Of a DNA stretch of 6,604 nt, positions 1 through 5,269 are shown in pieces. The notes below the pieces were generated by a model, which was given only the letters and a program-made list of their open reading frames with translations, made no database searches and was not told where the DNA came from. The stretch covers positions 1 to 6,604 of the forward strand of contig JBHIER010000196.1 in NCBI GenBank assembly GCA_046760705.1, given 5' to 3'. Numbering within the stretch: position 1 is the stretch's first letter; each line of letters begins with the position of its first letter. The position numbers and the translations under genes were made by a program. This DNA comes from JBHIER01 sp046760705 [NCBI: bacterium]. Its GTDB lineage: Bacteria > JBHIER01 > G020348925.

Positions 1-1
1 A

Positions 2-514
2 AAAATTCTGTCGGTCGTCTTGGCCGTCCCATTTGTGGCTTTTTTCACTGCCTATTTGCCAGATGGAGCGAAAATCCTGAAAAATATCTTCCAATGGGGG
101 TTTATCCCTGACCATTTCGGCGCTCCGGGTAGGTTTGCCGGGGAGCCCTGGTATTTCTATTTCAAACAACTGATCGGCTATTCACCCCTTTATATTTTTG
201 CTTTCCTTTCCTTATTTCTATTGAGGTGTAAACAGAAGAGGGATTTTTTGATGATATTGTGTTCCGGAGGGCTCTTGGCCTTTTTCATCCTCTGGGGAGC
301 TTTCCAGTGCCGGTACATTCTGCCGGCGATTCCCTTCCTGATCGTGCTATCCGCCCGCACTCAGATTTTCCTTCATGATTGGCTGAAAAGGTATCTGCGG
401 AGCCGGTCAAAGCTATTGATCTGGATCCTGTTTATTATTCTCTCCTATTTTTACATCAAAACTGTGTGGACCGATTTTGCCTTCGCCCTGCCGAACAAGG
501 CCATCTTCTTCTGA
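2..514 (+). CDS. GT-C glycosyltransferase-like membrane protein, 3' part (5' end outside window)
   Basis: This reading frame is open from the first bases of the window to a TGA at 512-514, so only the last 170 or so residues are visible. The TTG at 20 lies inside the open frame, has no ribosome binding site, and is not taken as the start. The protein is strongly hydrophobic, with about four membrane segments. The segment around positions 310-345 reads RYILPAIPFLIVL, very like the RY-L-PA-P motif late in PMT/ArnT-type (GT39/GT83-like) transferases, which move a sugar from a polyprenyl-phosphate carrier to a lipid or protein outside the cytoplasmic membrane. The DxD-like N-terminal loop that would confirm catalysis is outside the window. 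The next gene starts 8 bases after the stop, which suggests one operon. The fold class is reasonably clear; donor and acceptor are not. It could also be a non-catalytic relative. Confidence 0.72.
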   Translation, partial: KILSVVLAVPFVAFFTAYLPDGAKILKNIFQWGFIPDHFGAPGRFAGEPWYFYFKQLIGYSPLYIFAFLSLFLLRCKQKRDFLMILCSGGLLAFFILWGAFQCRYILPAIPFLIVLSARTQIFLHDWLKRYLRSRSKLLIWILFIILSYFYIKTVWTDFAFALPNKAIFF

Positions 515-522
515 CAGAGACG

Positions 523-2148
523 ATGAAAAAATACGATAGGAGAAAGCATAAAAAGGTACGGCCCAAAAGACCTGAGATAAAGAGGTATAGCACCTTAAAT
601 AAATCGCGCTTTTTTGATATATTATCCTTGATCTTTCTCTGCCTCCATCTTCTTTTCCTACTCCTCAACTGGTCCAATTATCCCACTGAATTGGACACCC
701 CTTATCATCTCCTGATGGGGAAGATGTTTGCCGATCACAATCGCCTCGAAACGTGGGACTCTTATGAGTTTGCTCCAGACGGCAGACCCCATCTCTATTC
801 CCCGGGTCTCCATATCCTGATCTGGTGGATTCACAAAATCTCTGCCTTAGACTACATGGATATCGGCAGGTTGCTGGTTATTATTCAGGCCTTTCTCACC
901 ATCTTCTTTCTCTGGTCAATAGGTCGCAAATTCTTTAATCCTGCTGTGGCTTTTTACGCCCTAATCTTCTTCTCCTCATGCACAGAATCTTGGTGGTGGC
1001 AGACTTCCGTCGTACCATCAAGTCTGGTGGTGATGTGGTCTCTTCCTTTTATTTACCTTCTTTATCAAAAAAGGTGGTGGCCCTGTCTGATTATCCTGAC
1101 CACTTCTCTTTACCTCCACTACGGGATAACCTATCTCCTTTTTCTGATCGTTCTTCTCTTTCCAATCCTCAGTGCCTCCGCCAGAAAAGAATATATAAGA
1201 GCGATAGGCGCTATTTCAGCAGGATCGCTGCTTCTCTTCACTCCTTGGCTGGTGCATATGTGGAAGTTTCGCTATTATTTTACTCATCACGCCACCTCTA
1301 CTGGAGGACTGCCTCTAATATCTTCCAAAATAGTGTCAGATGAAATCATATTGAACCTCAACAATCTCCTTTGGCTGTTTGCTCTCATCGGTGTAGCCCA
1401 CTGTCTGATGCACCGCAAAAAGGATCCGAAGTTGGCCCTGCTTCTCAGCAGTTTCGTCAGTTTTCTGATCTTCTTATTTCTCTTTCGAGGGGTAAGATTC
1501 AACTCCCATTCGCCTATTGTGAACTCTCTTCTCGCAGGAGTAGGACTTTCATTAACTGTAGACTGGTTGGTGAGATTCTTTAAGAAGAGAGGTCTCAGGG
1601 GGGTAAGGACACTCTCTTATTCCTTCCTCACCCTCATTCTGGCGGTAACCATTCTCTTCGAATTGCATCTTATCCCCCCATCTCATCTTAAGAGGGCCAA
1701 ATATCATGGGAAGCTCATGGGGTTAAGCAACAACGATCTCTACCTCCGGCCAACTCCCCTAGTCAACGAGATAAGAGCTGTTGTTCAGAAAACCTCGCTG
1801 AAAGGAAAACACAGGATTAGAATTCAGGACTTTTTCACCTCCCCATCAACGGTTGCCCTCATCGACTATCTCAAAAAGGAGGTGGATCCGAGGAGCGTTA
1901 TCCACATCCGAAATGGTGCCTTGGCTTGTTACCTCACTCTGAAAACGGAAATTAAGACAGATTGGGGGATGTTCTGGGAAATCATTACCCCAGAGATGCT
2001 CAGAGAGATAACGGAGAGAAGAAAAGATGGTATCTACATCTCCAAGGATCCGACCTTCAAGAAACTATTGATCGGCCACGAAGAGAGCAGAAAGCGCCTG
2101 AAAGTTATTGCCAAGATCGGGCCTTACAAGATCGGAGAGGTTAAATGA
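523..2148 (+). CDS. Multi-pass membrane protein, putative GT-C family glycosyltransferase
   Basis: A 541-residue protein. The ATG at 523 is chosen because it lies just after the upstream stop and opens a strongly basic cytoplasmic tail (residues 1-29, rich in K and R). The frame stays open back to 379, but that stretch overlaps the upstream gene in another frame and is a shadow. The ribosome binding site is weak (AGAGA about 4 bases upstream), so coupling to the upstream gene is plausible. Residues 30-50 form the first membrane helix. The following loop has ELDTPYH (56-62) and HLYSPGLH (90-97). An acidic residue followed by YH in the first outer loop, and a PG-x-H motif, are typical of GT-C enzymes. 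About eight to ten further helices run to about residue 383. Residues 390-541 are a soluble, charged C-terminal domain I do not recognise. Substrate unknown. An O-antigen-polymerase-like or uncharacterised membrane protein is the alternative. Confidence 0.75.
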   Translation: MKKYDRRKHKKVRPKRPEIKRYSTLNKSRFFDILSLIFLCLHLLFLLLNWSNYPTELDTPYHLLMGKMFADHNRLETWDSYEFAPDGRPHLYSPGLHILIWWIHKISALDYMDIGRLLVIIQAFLTIFFLWSIGRKFFNPAVAFYALIFFSSCTESWWWQTSVVPSSLVVMWSLPFIYLLYQKRWWPCLIILTTSLYLHYGITYLLFLIVLLFPILSASARKEYIRAIGAISAGSLLLFTPWLVHMWKFRYYFTHHATSTGGLPLISSKIVSDEIILNLNNLLWLFALIGVAHCLMHRKKDPKLALLLSSFVSFLIFLFLFRGVRFNSHSPIVNSLLAGVGLSLTVDWLVRFFKKRGLRGVRTLSYSFLTLILAVTILFELHLIPPSHLKRAKYHGKLMGLSNNDLYLRPTPLVNEIRAVVQKTSLKGKHRIRIQDFFTSPSTVALIDYLKKEVDPRSVIHIRNGALACYLTLKTEIKTDWGMFWEIITPEMLREITERRKDGIYISKDPTFKKLLIGHEESRKRLKVIAKIGPYKIGEVK

Positions 2149-2200
2149 GGACCATTCCAACAGAGATGAAGTCGCGGCTGTGATTCTGATCTTTATCCTC

Positions 2201-2566
2201 TCAGCTTTTGGAAATCAGAAAGATGCCCAGACAGACAACCCCCACACCCAGCCATCTCACGACGGAGACGTGTTCGTGAAAAAAGAGGATCGCCGCCATC
2301 ACCCCTAAGACATAGCTGATGCTCATCAAAGGATAGGCTAAGCTCAACTCAACTCTTGAGAGGACCTCGAGCCAGACCAACGTGGCCACTCCGAACAGAA
2401 AGAGCCCTCCCAAAATATACGGTGATGACACCAGGCTCCCCATCTTTGAGAGACTGAAATCGGAGGTGATGAAGAAACCGCCCATTCTCTTCAGCCCACA
2501 CTTCCACATCAATTGGCCGGACACCAACAGCAGATTACTGGCAAATATGAGGATGAGATATCTCAT
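2201..2566 (-). CDS. Four-helix EamA/SMR-type transporter (ArnE/ArnF-like candidate flippase)
   Basis: A 121-residue protein with four membrane helices at about 3-24, 48-70, 74-95 and 103-119, the size and layout of small multidrug resistance and half-EamA proteins. The C-terminal part is diagnostic of the DMT superfamily: LAYPLMSISYVLGV (76-89), then FFHEHVS (95-101) and a final G-rich helix. There is a Gly-Gln pair in helix 1 (17-18) and a Glu in helix 2 (E67). Relatives include ArnE/ArnF, which flip aminoarabinose-phosphoundecaprenol, and EmrE-type drug exporters. The nearby GT2 and GT-C proteins favour a lipid-linked sugar flippase, but that is inference. The ATG at 2566 has a good ribosome binding site (AGGAGAGG just upstream). 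A 156-bp gap holding a long inverted repeat separates it from the DUF2304 gene, so it may or may not be co-transcribed. It converges with the + strand gene across 52 bases in which I see no strong terminator. Confidence 0.85.
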   Translation of the reverse strand: MRYLILIFASNLLLVSGQLMWKCGLKRMGGFFITSDFSLSKMGSLVSSPYILGGLFLFGVATLVWLEVLSRVELSLAYPLMSISYVLGVMAAILFFHEHVSVVRWLGVGVVCLGIFLISKS

Positions 2567-2597
2567 AACCCTCTCCTATTGCGTTGTTACAAAGCAT

Positions 2598-2722
2598 ATC
2601 AGCGCATCAGTAAATCAGTAGGCAGGATGTCAGATTATCAGCATACCAGGCATCGTCTCCTCGGAGCGTGGTTTGTCCTGATATTTCCGATCCGCTGCCC
2701 ACTGATATTCTGATCGCCTGAT
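2598..2722. repeat. Long imperfect palindrome with 8-base-spaced ATCAG/CTGAT units
   Basis: The left arm has ATCAG at 2598, 2606, 2614 and 2637 (plus a variant GTCAG at 2629). The right arm has CTGAT at 2678, 2702, 2710 and 2718. Both arms keep an 8-base step. The outer units pair exactly about one centre near 2660: 2598-2602 with 2718-2722, 2606-2610 with 2710-2714, 2614-2618 with 2702-2706. The pairing runs on as GGCAG (2621-2625) with CTGCC (2695-2699), GAT with ATC, TATCAG (2636-2641) with CTGATA (2678-2683), ACCA with TGGT, and CTCC (2657-2660) with GGAG (2663-2666) at the tip. The 3-base spacers between outer units mostly do not pair. The one mismatch next to the third unit (2620/2700) becomes a G-U pair in a - strand transcript, the direction of the flanking genes. 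The element fills the gap between the DUF2304 stop and the transporter's ribosome binding site. Function unknown: mRNA hairpin, dispersed repeat, or protein-binding array. Confidence 0.85.
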
Positions 2723-3094
2723 CTACTCATCTCTCTTTTCAGTAGCCCTTGATCCGATCTCCTTCATCCTCTCCTTCAGCAGAGCCAGCTCCTGAGCCAG
2801 AGCCTTGTTCTGATCCGAAAGCTTTGTTATGACCACAGAGAAATGGAGAAAGATGGCCACACCCAGAAAGACGATGAGAGGCAGGAGAACCGCCGGGGCA
2901 TAATCGATTCCCATCCATTTCGCGACCATCTCCAGCAGGTTTCTCCAGAGCGAAAAGATAATCAGAACGATAGCCGAAAGGAGCCACAGAATGGAGTACT
3001 CCTCGCGGAACCTGCGCCGCCTGATGAGCTCCAACACGAACAGGAGCAAGAGCCCCCCGGCCACGGCTGCGAATATCTGGATCTTAAGCACCAT
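2723..3094 (-). CDS. DUF2304 family small membrane protein
   Basis: A 123-residue protein when started at the ATG at 3092-3094, which has AGGTGG three bases upstream. Starts further upstream (TTG at 3133, ATG at 3130) lack a ribosome binding site and would lengthen the overlap with the glycosyltransferase, so I rejected them. An N-terminal helix (IFAAVAGGLLLLFVLELI) is followed by a basic RRRRFREEYSILWLL turn typical of DUF2304, a second and a third helix, and a C-terminal coiled-coil-like tail (SDQNKALAQELALLKERMKE) ending in charged residues. The family has no established biochemical role. It is commonly encoded directly after a GT2 polyprenyl-phosphate glycosyltransferase, as here, where the start lies inside the last codons of the glycosyltransferase gene (11-base overlap). 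A membrane partner or anchor for a soluble GT2 enzyme is the natural inference, since the neighbour has no membrane domain of its own. Confidence 0.88.
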   Translation of the reverse strand: MVLKIQIFAAVAGGLLLLFVLELIRRRRFREEYSILWLLSAIVLIIFSLWRNLLEMVAKWMGIDYAPAVLLPLIVFLGVAIFLHFSVVITKLSDQNKALAQELALLKERMKEIGSRATEKRDE

Positions 3095-3803
3095 CACCAC
3101 CTCTCTTCTGAACCGGTTTTCGAAAGACATCAATACATGAGGCCAGCACCACCTTCACCATATAATAGACTGTTCGAAATCGGGTGATTGAAGACCTGCC
3201 GTGTTCTCTCTCCCGCATCCTCACCGGCACCTCCGCGATCTTGAAATTGTTCCTGCCCAAAAGGATAACAGCCTCCGGCTCTGGATAGTCGTACGGGTAA
3301 TTGGTTGACAGAAATCGTATTGCTCTCCTGTTGTAAGCTCGAAATCCCGAGGTGTTATCTGTGATCTTCTGACCGATCAAAATTGAGTTGAGAAGGGAGA
3401 AGGCGTAAATCCCTACGCGGCGAAAGAAGGTGGATTTGAGTCCCCCCCGGTCAAGAAATCGTGATCCTATGACAACATCGGCCTTTCCTTGGCCGATGGG
3501 CTCAATCAAATCCCCAATGTAGGAGGGGACGTGTTGACCATCGCCGTCTATCTGAATGGCAATATCGTAATTTTGAGAATCGGCATACAGAAAGCCAGTC
3601 TGAACCGCTCCCCCGATCCCCAGATTGATGGGCAACTCCAGAACGGTCGCCCCCTCCCTTTCGGCCACACCCTTGGTGTCGTCGGTGGAGCCGTCGTTGA
3701 CCACGACCACGTGGGCGGAGGGTTGGGCTGCCCGAACCTCTCGAAGGACGCCTCCAATATTCCGCTCCTCATTGTACGCCGGTATGATGACTACGATCTT
3801 CAT
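3084..3803 (-). CDS. GT2 family glycosyltransferase, DPM1-like polyprenyl-phosphate sugar synthase
   Basis: A 239-residue soluble enzyme. The ATG at 3803 starts MKIVVIIPAYNEE, the standard GT2 opening. An in-frame extension to 3830 would add nine residues that do not look like the family. GGTGA lies 7 bases and AGAGG 3 bases upstream. Visible motifs: NDGSTDDT (36-43, nucleotide-sugar binding), DGDGQH (86-91, the DXD metal site), GSRF (113-116), TSGFRAYNR (151-159) and REREHGRSS (197-205, the R-x-x-G-x-S element of dolichol-phosphate mannose synthases). This matches the DPM1/DPG-synthase group, which transfers mannose, glucose or a related sugar from a nucleotide donor to polyprenyl phosphate at the cytoplasmic face of the membrane. 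It lacks the C-terminal membrane helices of some relatives. Its last codons contain the ribosome binding site and start of the DUF2304 gene, so the two are probably translationally coupled. The sugar cannot be told from sequence. Confidence 0.92.
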   Translation of the reverse strand: MKIVVIIPAYNEERNIGGVLREVRAAQPSAHVVVVNDGSTDDTKGVAEREGATVLELPINLGIGGAVQTGFLYADSQNYDIAIQIDGDGQHVPSYIGDLIEPIGQGKADVVIGSRFLDRGGLKSTFFRRVGIYAFSLLNSILIGQKITDNTSGFRAYNRRAIRFLSTNYPYDYPEPEAVILLGRNNFKIAEVPVRMREREHGRSSITRFRTVYYMVKVVLASCIDVFRKPVQKRGGDGA

Positions 3804-3810
3804 TAGCCTC

Positions 3811-3957
3811 TCACCCGTACATGTCTGCAATCATCCCACTTTTCAGTCGGGCCACATGCCTGCGGAGCTCAGCCTTGCAGCAAGTTGCGACCTGGGCCAC
3901 CTGCGAGGTGGTCTTGGCCGCAGAGAGAGGAGAAGGTGTCATCCATTCAGCCGGCAT
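3811..3957 (-). CDS. Possible 48-residue small protein, unrecognised
   Basis: In the 185-bp gap between rplI and the GT2 gene, the - strand has an ATG at 3955-3957 and a TGA at 3811-3813, only 7 bases before the GT2 start. The predicted peptide starts MPAEWMTP, has a Cys-Cys pair at residues 26-27, and ends with a basic, helix-like stretch (AELRRHVARLKSG) before a short tail. No family is recognised. Against it: no ribosome binding site precedes the ATG, another in-frame ATG follows at 3942, and an ORF this short can occur by chance. For it: strand, position and spacing match an operon member, and the stop is embedded in the GT2 ribosome binding region. It could also be the remnant of a decayed gene. 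Confidence 0.25.
   Translation of the reverse strand: MPAEWMTPSPLSAAKTTSQVAQVATCCKAELRRHVARLKSGMIADMYG
3897..3911 (-). terminator. Small GC-rich hairpin downstream of rplI, weak terminator candidate
   Basis: CCACCT and AGGTGG form a 6-bp stem with a 3-base loop (GCG on the + strand, CGC in the - strand transcript). It lies 77 bases after the rplI stop and about 93 bases before the GT2 start. No run of U follows on the - strand, so it is not a standard intrinsic terminator. It may slow polymerase, protect the ribosomal mRNA 3' end, or mean nothing. It also falls inside the possible small ORF. Confidence 0.25.
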
Positions 3958-3988
3958 GGGAAGACAGGGGAAGTTGACGGCGGACGGA

Positions 3989-4432
3989 CTATTGCTTCAC
4001 CACCCATACCTTCACTCCAGCCTCAACCTCCGGGTGGAGCTTAACCGGTATGGTGTAAATTCCCAGGGCCTTCAAGGGTTCCTCCAGCACAATCTTCCGC
4101 CTGTCGATGTCGAACCCCTTCTCTTTCAGCAGCTCGGCTATGGTCTGAGCGGTGACCGAACCGAAAACTCTGTCTTCTTCTCCCACCGGCACGGTCGCCG
4201 TGCAGGAGATCTTGCCCAGATCACGGGCCATCTTTTCGGCCGACCGCCTCTCTTTGTTGGCCCTCATCCGCTTCTGCTTCTGCTCCTCCTCGTAGATCTT
4301 CCGGTTCGATGGCGTGGCCGGATAGCCCAGTTTTCTTGGGACGAGAAAGTTGCGGGCATAGCCTGCGGCCACATCTACGATCTGGCCTCTGGTTCCCAAA
4401 GAAGGAACATCTTCTCTCAGGATGATCTTCAT
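3989..4432 (-). CDS. rplI: 50S ribosomal protein bL9
   Basis: A 147-residue protein, the usual bL9 length. The ATG at 4430-4432 opens MKIILREDVPSLG. A strong AGGAGG lies 4 bases upstream, so the in-frame extension to 4477 is rejected. The N-terminal RNA-binding domain (about 1-50) has the signature GYARNFLVP (24-32). A long charged connecting helix follows (about 41-75, with EEEQKQKR). The C-terminal domain contains the conserved RVFGSVT and ends KVWVVKQ. bL9 binds 23S rRNA near the L1 stalk base and reaches across to neighbouring ribosomes, helping to hold the reading frame. It lies 22 bases after rpsR in the common bacterial order rpsF-rpsR-rplI. dnaB, which often follows rplI, is absent here; sugar-transfer genes follow instead. 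Confidence 0.98.
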   Translation of the reverse strand: MKIILREDVPSLGTRGQIVDVAAGYARNFLVPRKLGYPATPSNRKIYEEEQKQKRMRANKERRSAEKMARDLGKISCTATVPVGEEDRVFGSVTAQTIAELLKEKGFDIDRRKIVLEEPLKALGIYTIPVKLHPEVEAGVKVWVVKQ

Positions 4433-4436
4433 GCTT

Positions 4437-4442
4437 CCTCCT
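4437..4442 (-). promoter_or_regulatory. rplI ribosome binding site
   Basis: AGGAGG on the - strand, 4 bases before the ATG at 4432. It lies in the 22-base rpsR-rplI gap and decides the rplI start against a longer in-frame extension that would overlap rpsR. Confidence 0.9.
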
Positions 4443-4454
4443 CTCAACCCCACC

Positions 4455-4745
4455 TTAATGGTATGTCTCAGCCACATACGGCAGGAGAGCCAGATGGCGG
4501 GCTCGCTTGATCGCCGTGGTCAACTGCCTCTGGTGTCTGGCGCACGTTCCGGTGATCCGTCTGGGGATGATCTTCCCCCTGTCGGTGATGAACCCCCGCA
4601 GACGGCGGTCGTCCTTGTAGTCAATGTGCTCAATCCTGTCAGCGCAGAATCGACAGGGCTTTCGGCGCCCCCTCCTCTCTTGGAATCCCCTTCTCTCTCT
4701 AAACACAGCCGTTCTCTTGTTCTTAATCCCCTTTGATCTGTTCAC
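4455..4745 (-). CDS. rpsR: 30S ribosomal protein bS18
   Basis: A 96-residue protein. The start is a GTG at 4743-4745 (then AACAGATCA), with AGGGGGG 4-5 bases upstream. The N-terminal tail is very basic and variable ([14 protein letters not shown]). The conserved core runs from CRFC (31-34) through [22 protein letters not shown] and CARHQRQL (68-75) to a C-terminal [10 protein letters not shown] (81-90). C31, C34, C68 and H71 are intact, so this looks like a metal-binding (C+) form of S18, which is known to occur with and without these residues. S18 pairs with S6 on the 30S platform, and rpsF lies just upstream. The intervening 91 bp contain no ssb gene, unlike the rpsF-ssb-rpsR-rplI order of many bacteria. 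Confidence 0.97.
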   Translation of the reverse strand: MNRSKGIKNKRTAVFRERRGFQERRGRRKPCRFCADRIEHIDYKDDRRLRGFITDRGKIIPRRITGTCARHQRQLTTAIKRARHLALLPYVAETYH

Positions 4746-4836
4746 TGTTCCCCCCTTATATACGGGTTCAGGCTTTCTCCTCCCGACCGGTCACCCTTCT
4801 CGAAGAGCTCAAGGGCCAAATCGGGGCCGCGAGGTC
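4746..4836 (-). other. rpsF-rpsR spacer, no ssb
   Basis: 91 bases between the rpsF stop and the rpsR GTG. There is room for a leader but not for ssb, and none of the three - strand frames gives a recognisable peptide. An 8-bp palindrome GACCGGTC sits at 4785-4792, and a TATATA at 4757-4762 lies too close to the rpsR start to be a convincing -10 box. The rpsR ribosome binding site is at the 3' end of the spacer. Confidence 0.6.
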
Positions 4837-5148
4837 TCATCTTCCCTTCTCCTCGGTCGGCTCCTGCTTCACAGCGATGTTCAGATACCTCAAAACGGTC
4901 TCGTCCAGTTCAAGCTCGCGTTCAAGCTCGGCTACGGATGAGCCCTCGGCCTCAAATCGGACGACCACGTAATACCCCTGACCCTTCCTGCGGATGGGAT
5001 AGGCCAGTTTTCTCCGACCCCATCGATTGATATCGGAGATCGTGCCTCCGTGGGCCTGAATGAGGCCTTCGATCTTCTTGACCTCTGCCTCTATCCCTTC
5101 GTTCTCCAGAGAGCCGTCTATGACGATGGTCTCCTCATAGATTTTCAA
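4837..5148 (-). CDS. rpsF: 30S ribosomal protein bS6
   Basis: A 103-residue protein of normal S6 length. It starts at a TTG (5146-5148) that aligns with the family N-terminus (KIYEETIVID). There is no nearby ATG, and a near-perfect ribosome binding site sits at the right distance. The fold is the S6 ferredoxin-like domain. The hallmark NRWGRRKLAYPI is at 41-52, followed by KGQGYYVVVRFEA and ELERELELDETVLRYL, with a short charged tail (KQEPTEEKGR). S6 binds S18 and 16S rRNA helices in the 30S platform. In several bacteria the S6:S18 complex represses its own mRNA through a leader structure; a candidate lies upstream here. First gene of the ribosomal cluster, 210 bp after hppA on the same strand. 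Confidence 0.98.
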   Translation of the reverse strand: MKIYEETIVIDGSLENEGIEAEVKKIEGLIQAHGGTISDINRWGRRKLAYPIRRKGQGYYVVVRFEAEGSSVAELERELELDETVLRYLNIAVKQEPTEEKGR

Positions 5149-5152
5149 TCTC

Positions 5153-5162
5153 TCACCTCCTT
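5153..5162 (-). promoter_or_regulatory. Near-perfect ribosome binding site of rpsF
   Basis: AAGGAGGTGA on the - strand, almost the full complement of the 16S rRNA 3' end, 4 bases before the TTG start of rpsF. It supports the TTG as the true start and probably offsets the weaker initiation codon. Confidence 0.92.
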
Positions 5163-5171
5163 TTTAGGAAG

Positions 5172-5211
5172 AAAATCCAAAATCCAAAACAAATTCCAAC
5201 TACCAAAATCC
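5172..5211. repeat. Short degenerate heptamer repeat AAAATCC
   Basis: AAAATCC occurs at 5172-5178, directly repeated at 5179-5185, then a degenerate AAAACAAATTCC, then again at 5205-5211. Read on the - strand it is a GGATTTT-rich tract upstream of the rpsF ribosome binding site. It resembles the short tandem repeats scattered through intergenic DNA of some environmental bacteria. Function unknown, and too short to classify further. Confidence 0.6.
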
Positions 5212-5269
5212 CAATGCTCCAAAGCAAAAAACCCTTGCCTAAAGCAATTCAGCTTTGATCTGTTTCGAA

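Noticed and set aside
379-522. Upstream in-frame extension of the second GT-C gene starting at 379
   Set aside because: It overlaps the end of the upstream membrane protein in another frame and reads as a frame shadow; the ATG at 523 follows the stop and opens a sensible basic N-terminus.
978-1343. 121-codon + strand frame inside the second GT-C gene
   Set aside because: Alternative frame of a well-supported membrane protein; Ser/Arg-rich and low in credible motifs.
2149-2200. Bidirectional terminator between the convergent genes
   Set aside because: The only pairing seen is GAGGA with TCCTC across a 44-base loop, with no compact stem and no U run.
2598-2722. CRISPR array
   Set aside because: The repeats are 5-mers at an 8-base step in opposed orientation, far too short for CRISPR repeats and spacers.
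3092-3133. Longer DUF2304 start at TTG 3133 or ATG 3130
   Set aside because: Neither has a ribosome binding site, and they give a long overlap; the ATG at 3094 has AGGTGG at the right distance and a family-typical N-terminus.
3804-3988. tRNA or other known RNA gene between rplI and GT2
   Set aside because: No T-loop GGTTCGA-type sequence or acceptor stem pairing was found; only a 6-bp hairpin and the small ORF are visible.
3821-4510. Long + strand open frame antisense to rplI
   Set aside because: It lies opposite a clear bL9 gene, its peptide resembles no family, and long antisense frames are common in GC-rich genes.
4757-4762. TATATA as a -10 promoter for rpsR
   Set aside because: It lies only 11 bases before the GTG, overlaps the space needed for the ribosome binding site, and has no -35 partner.
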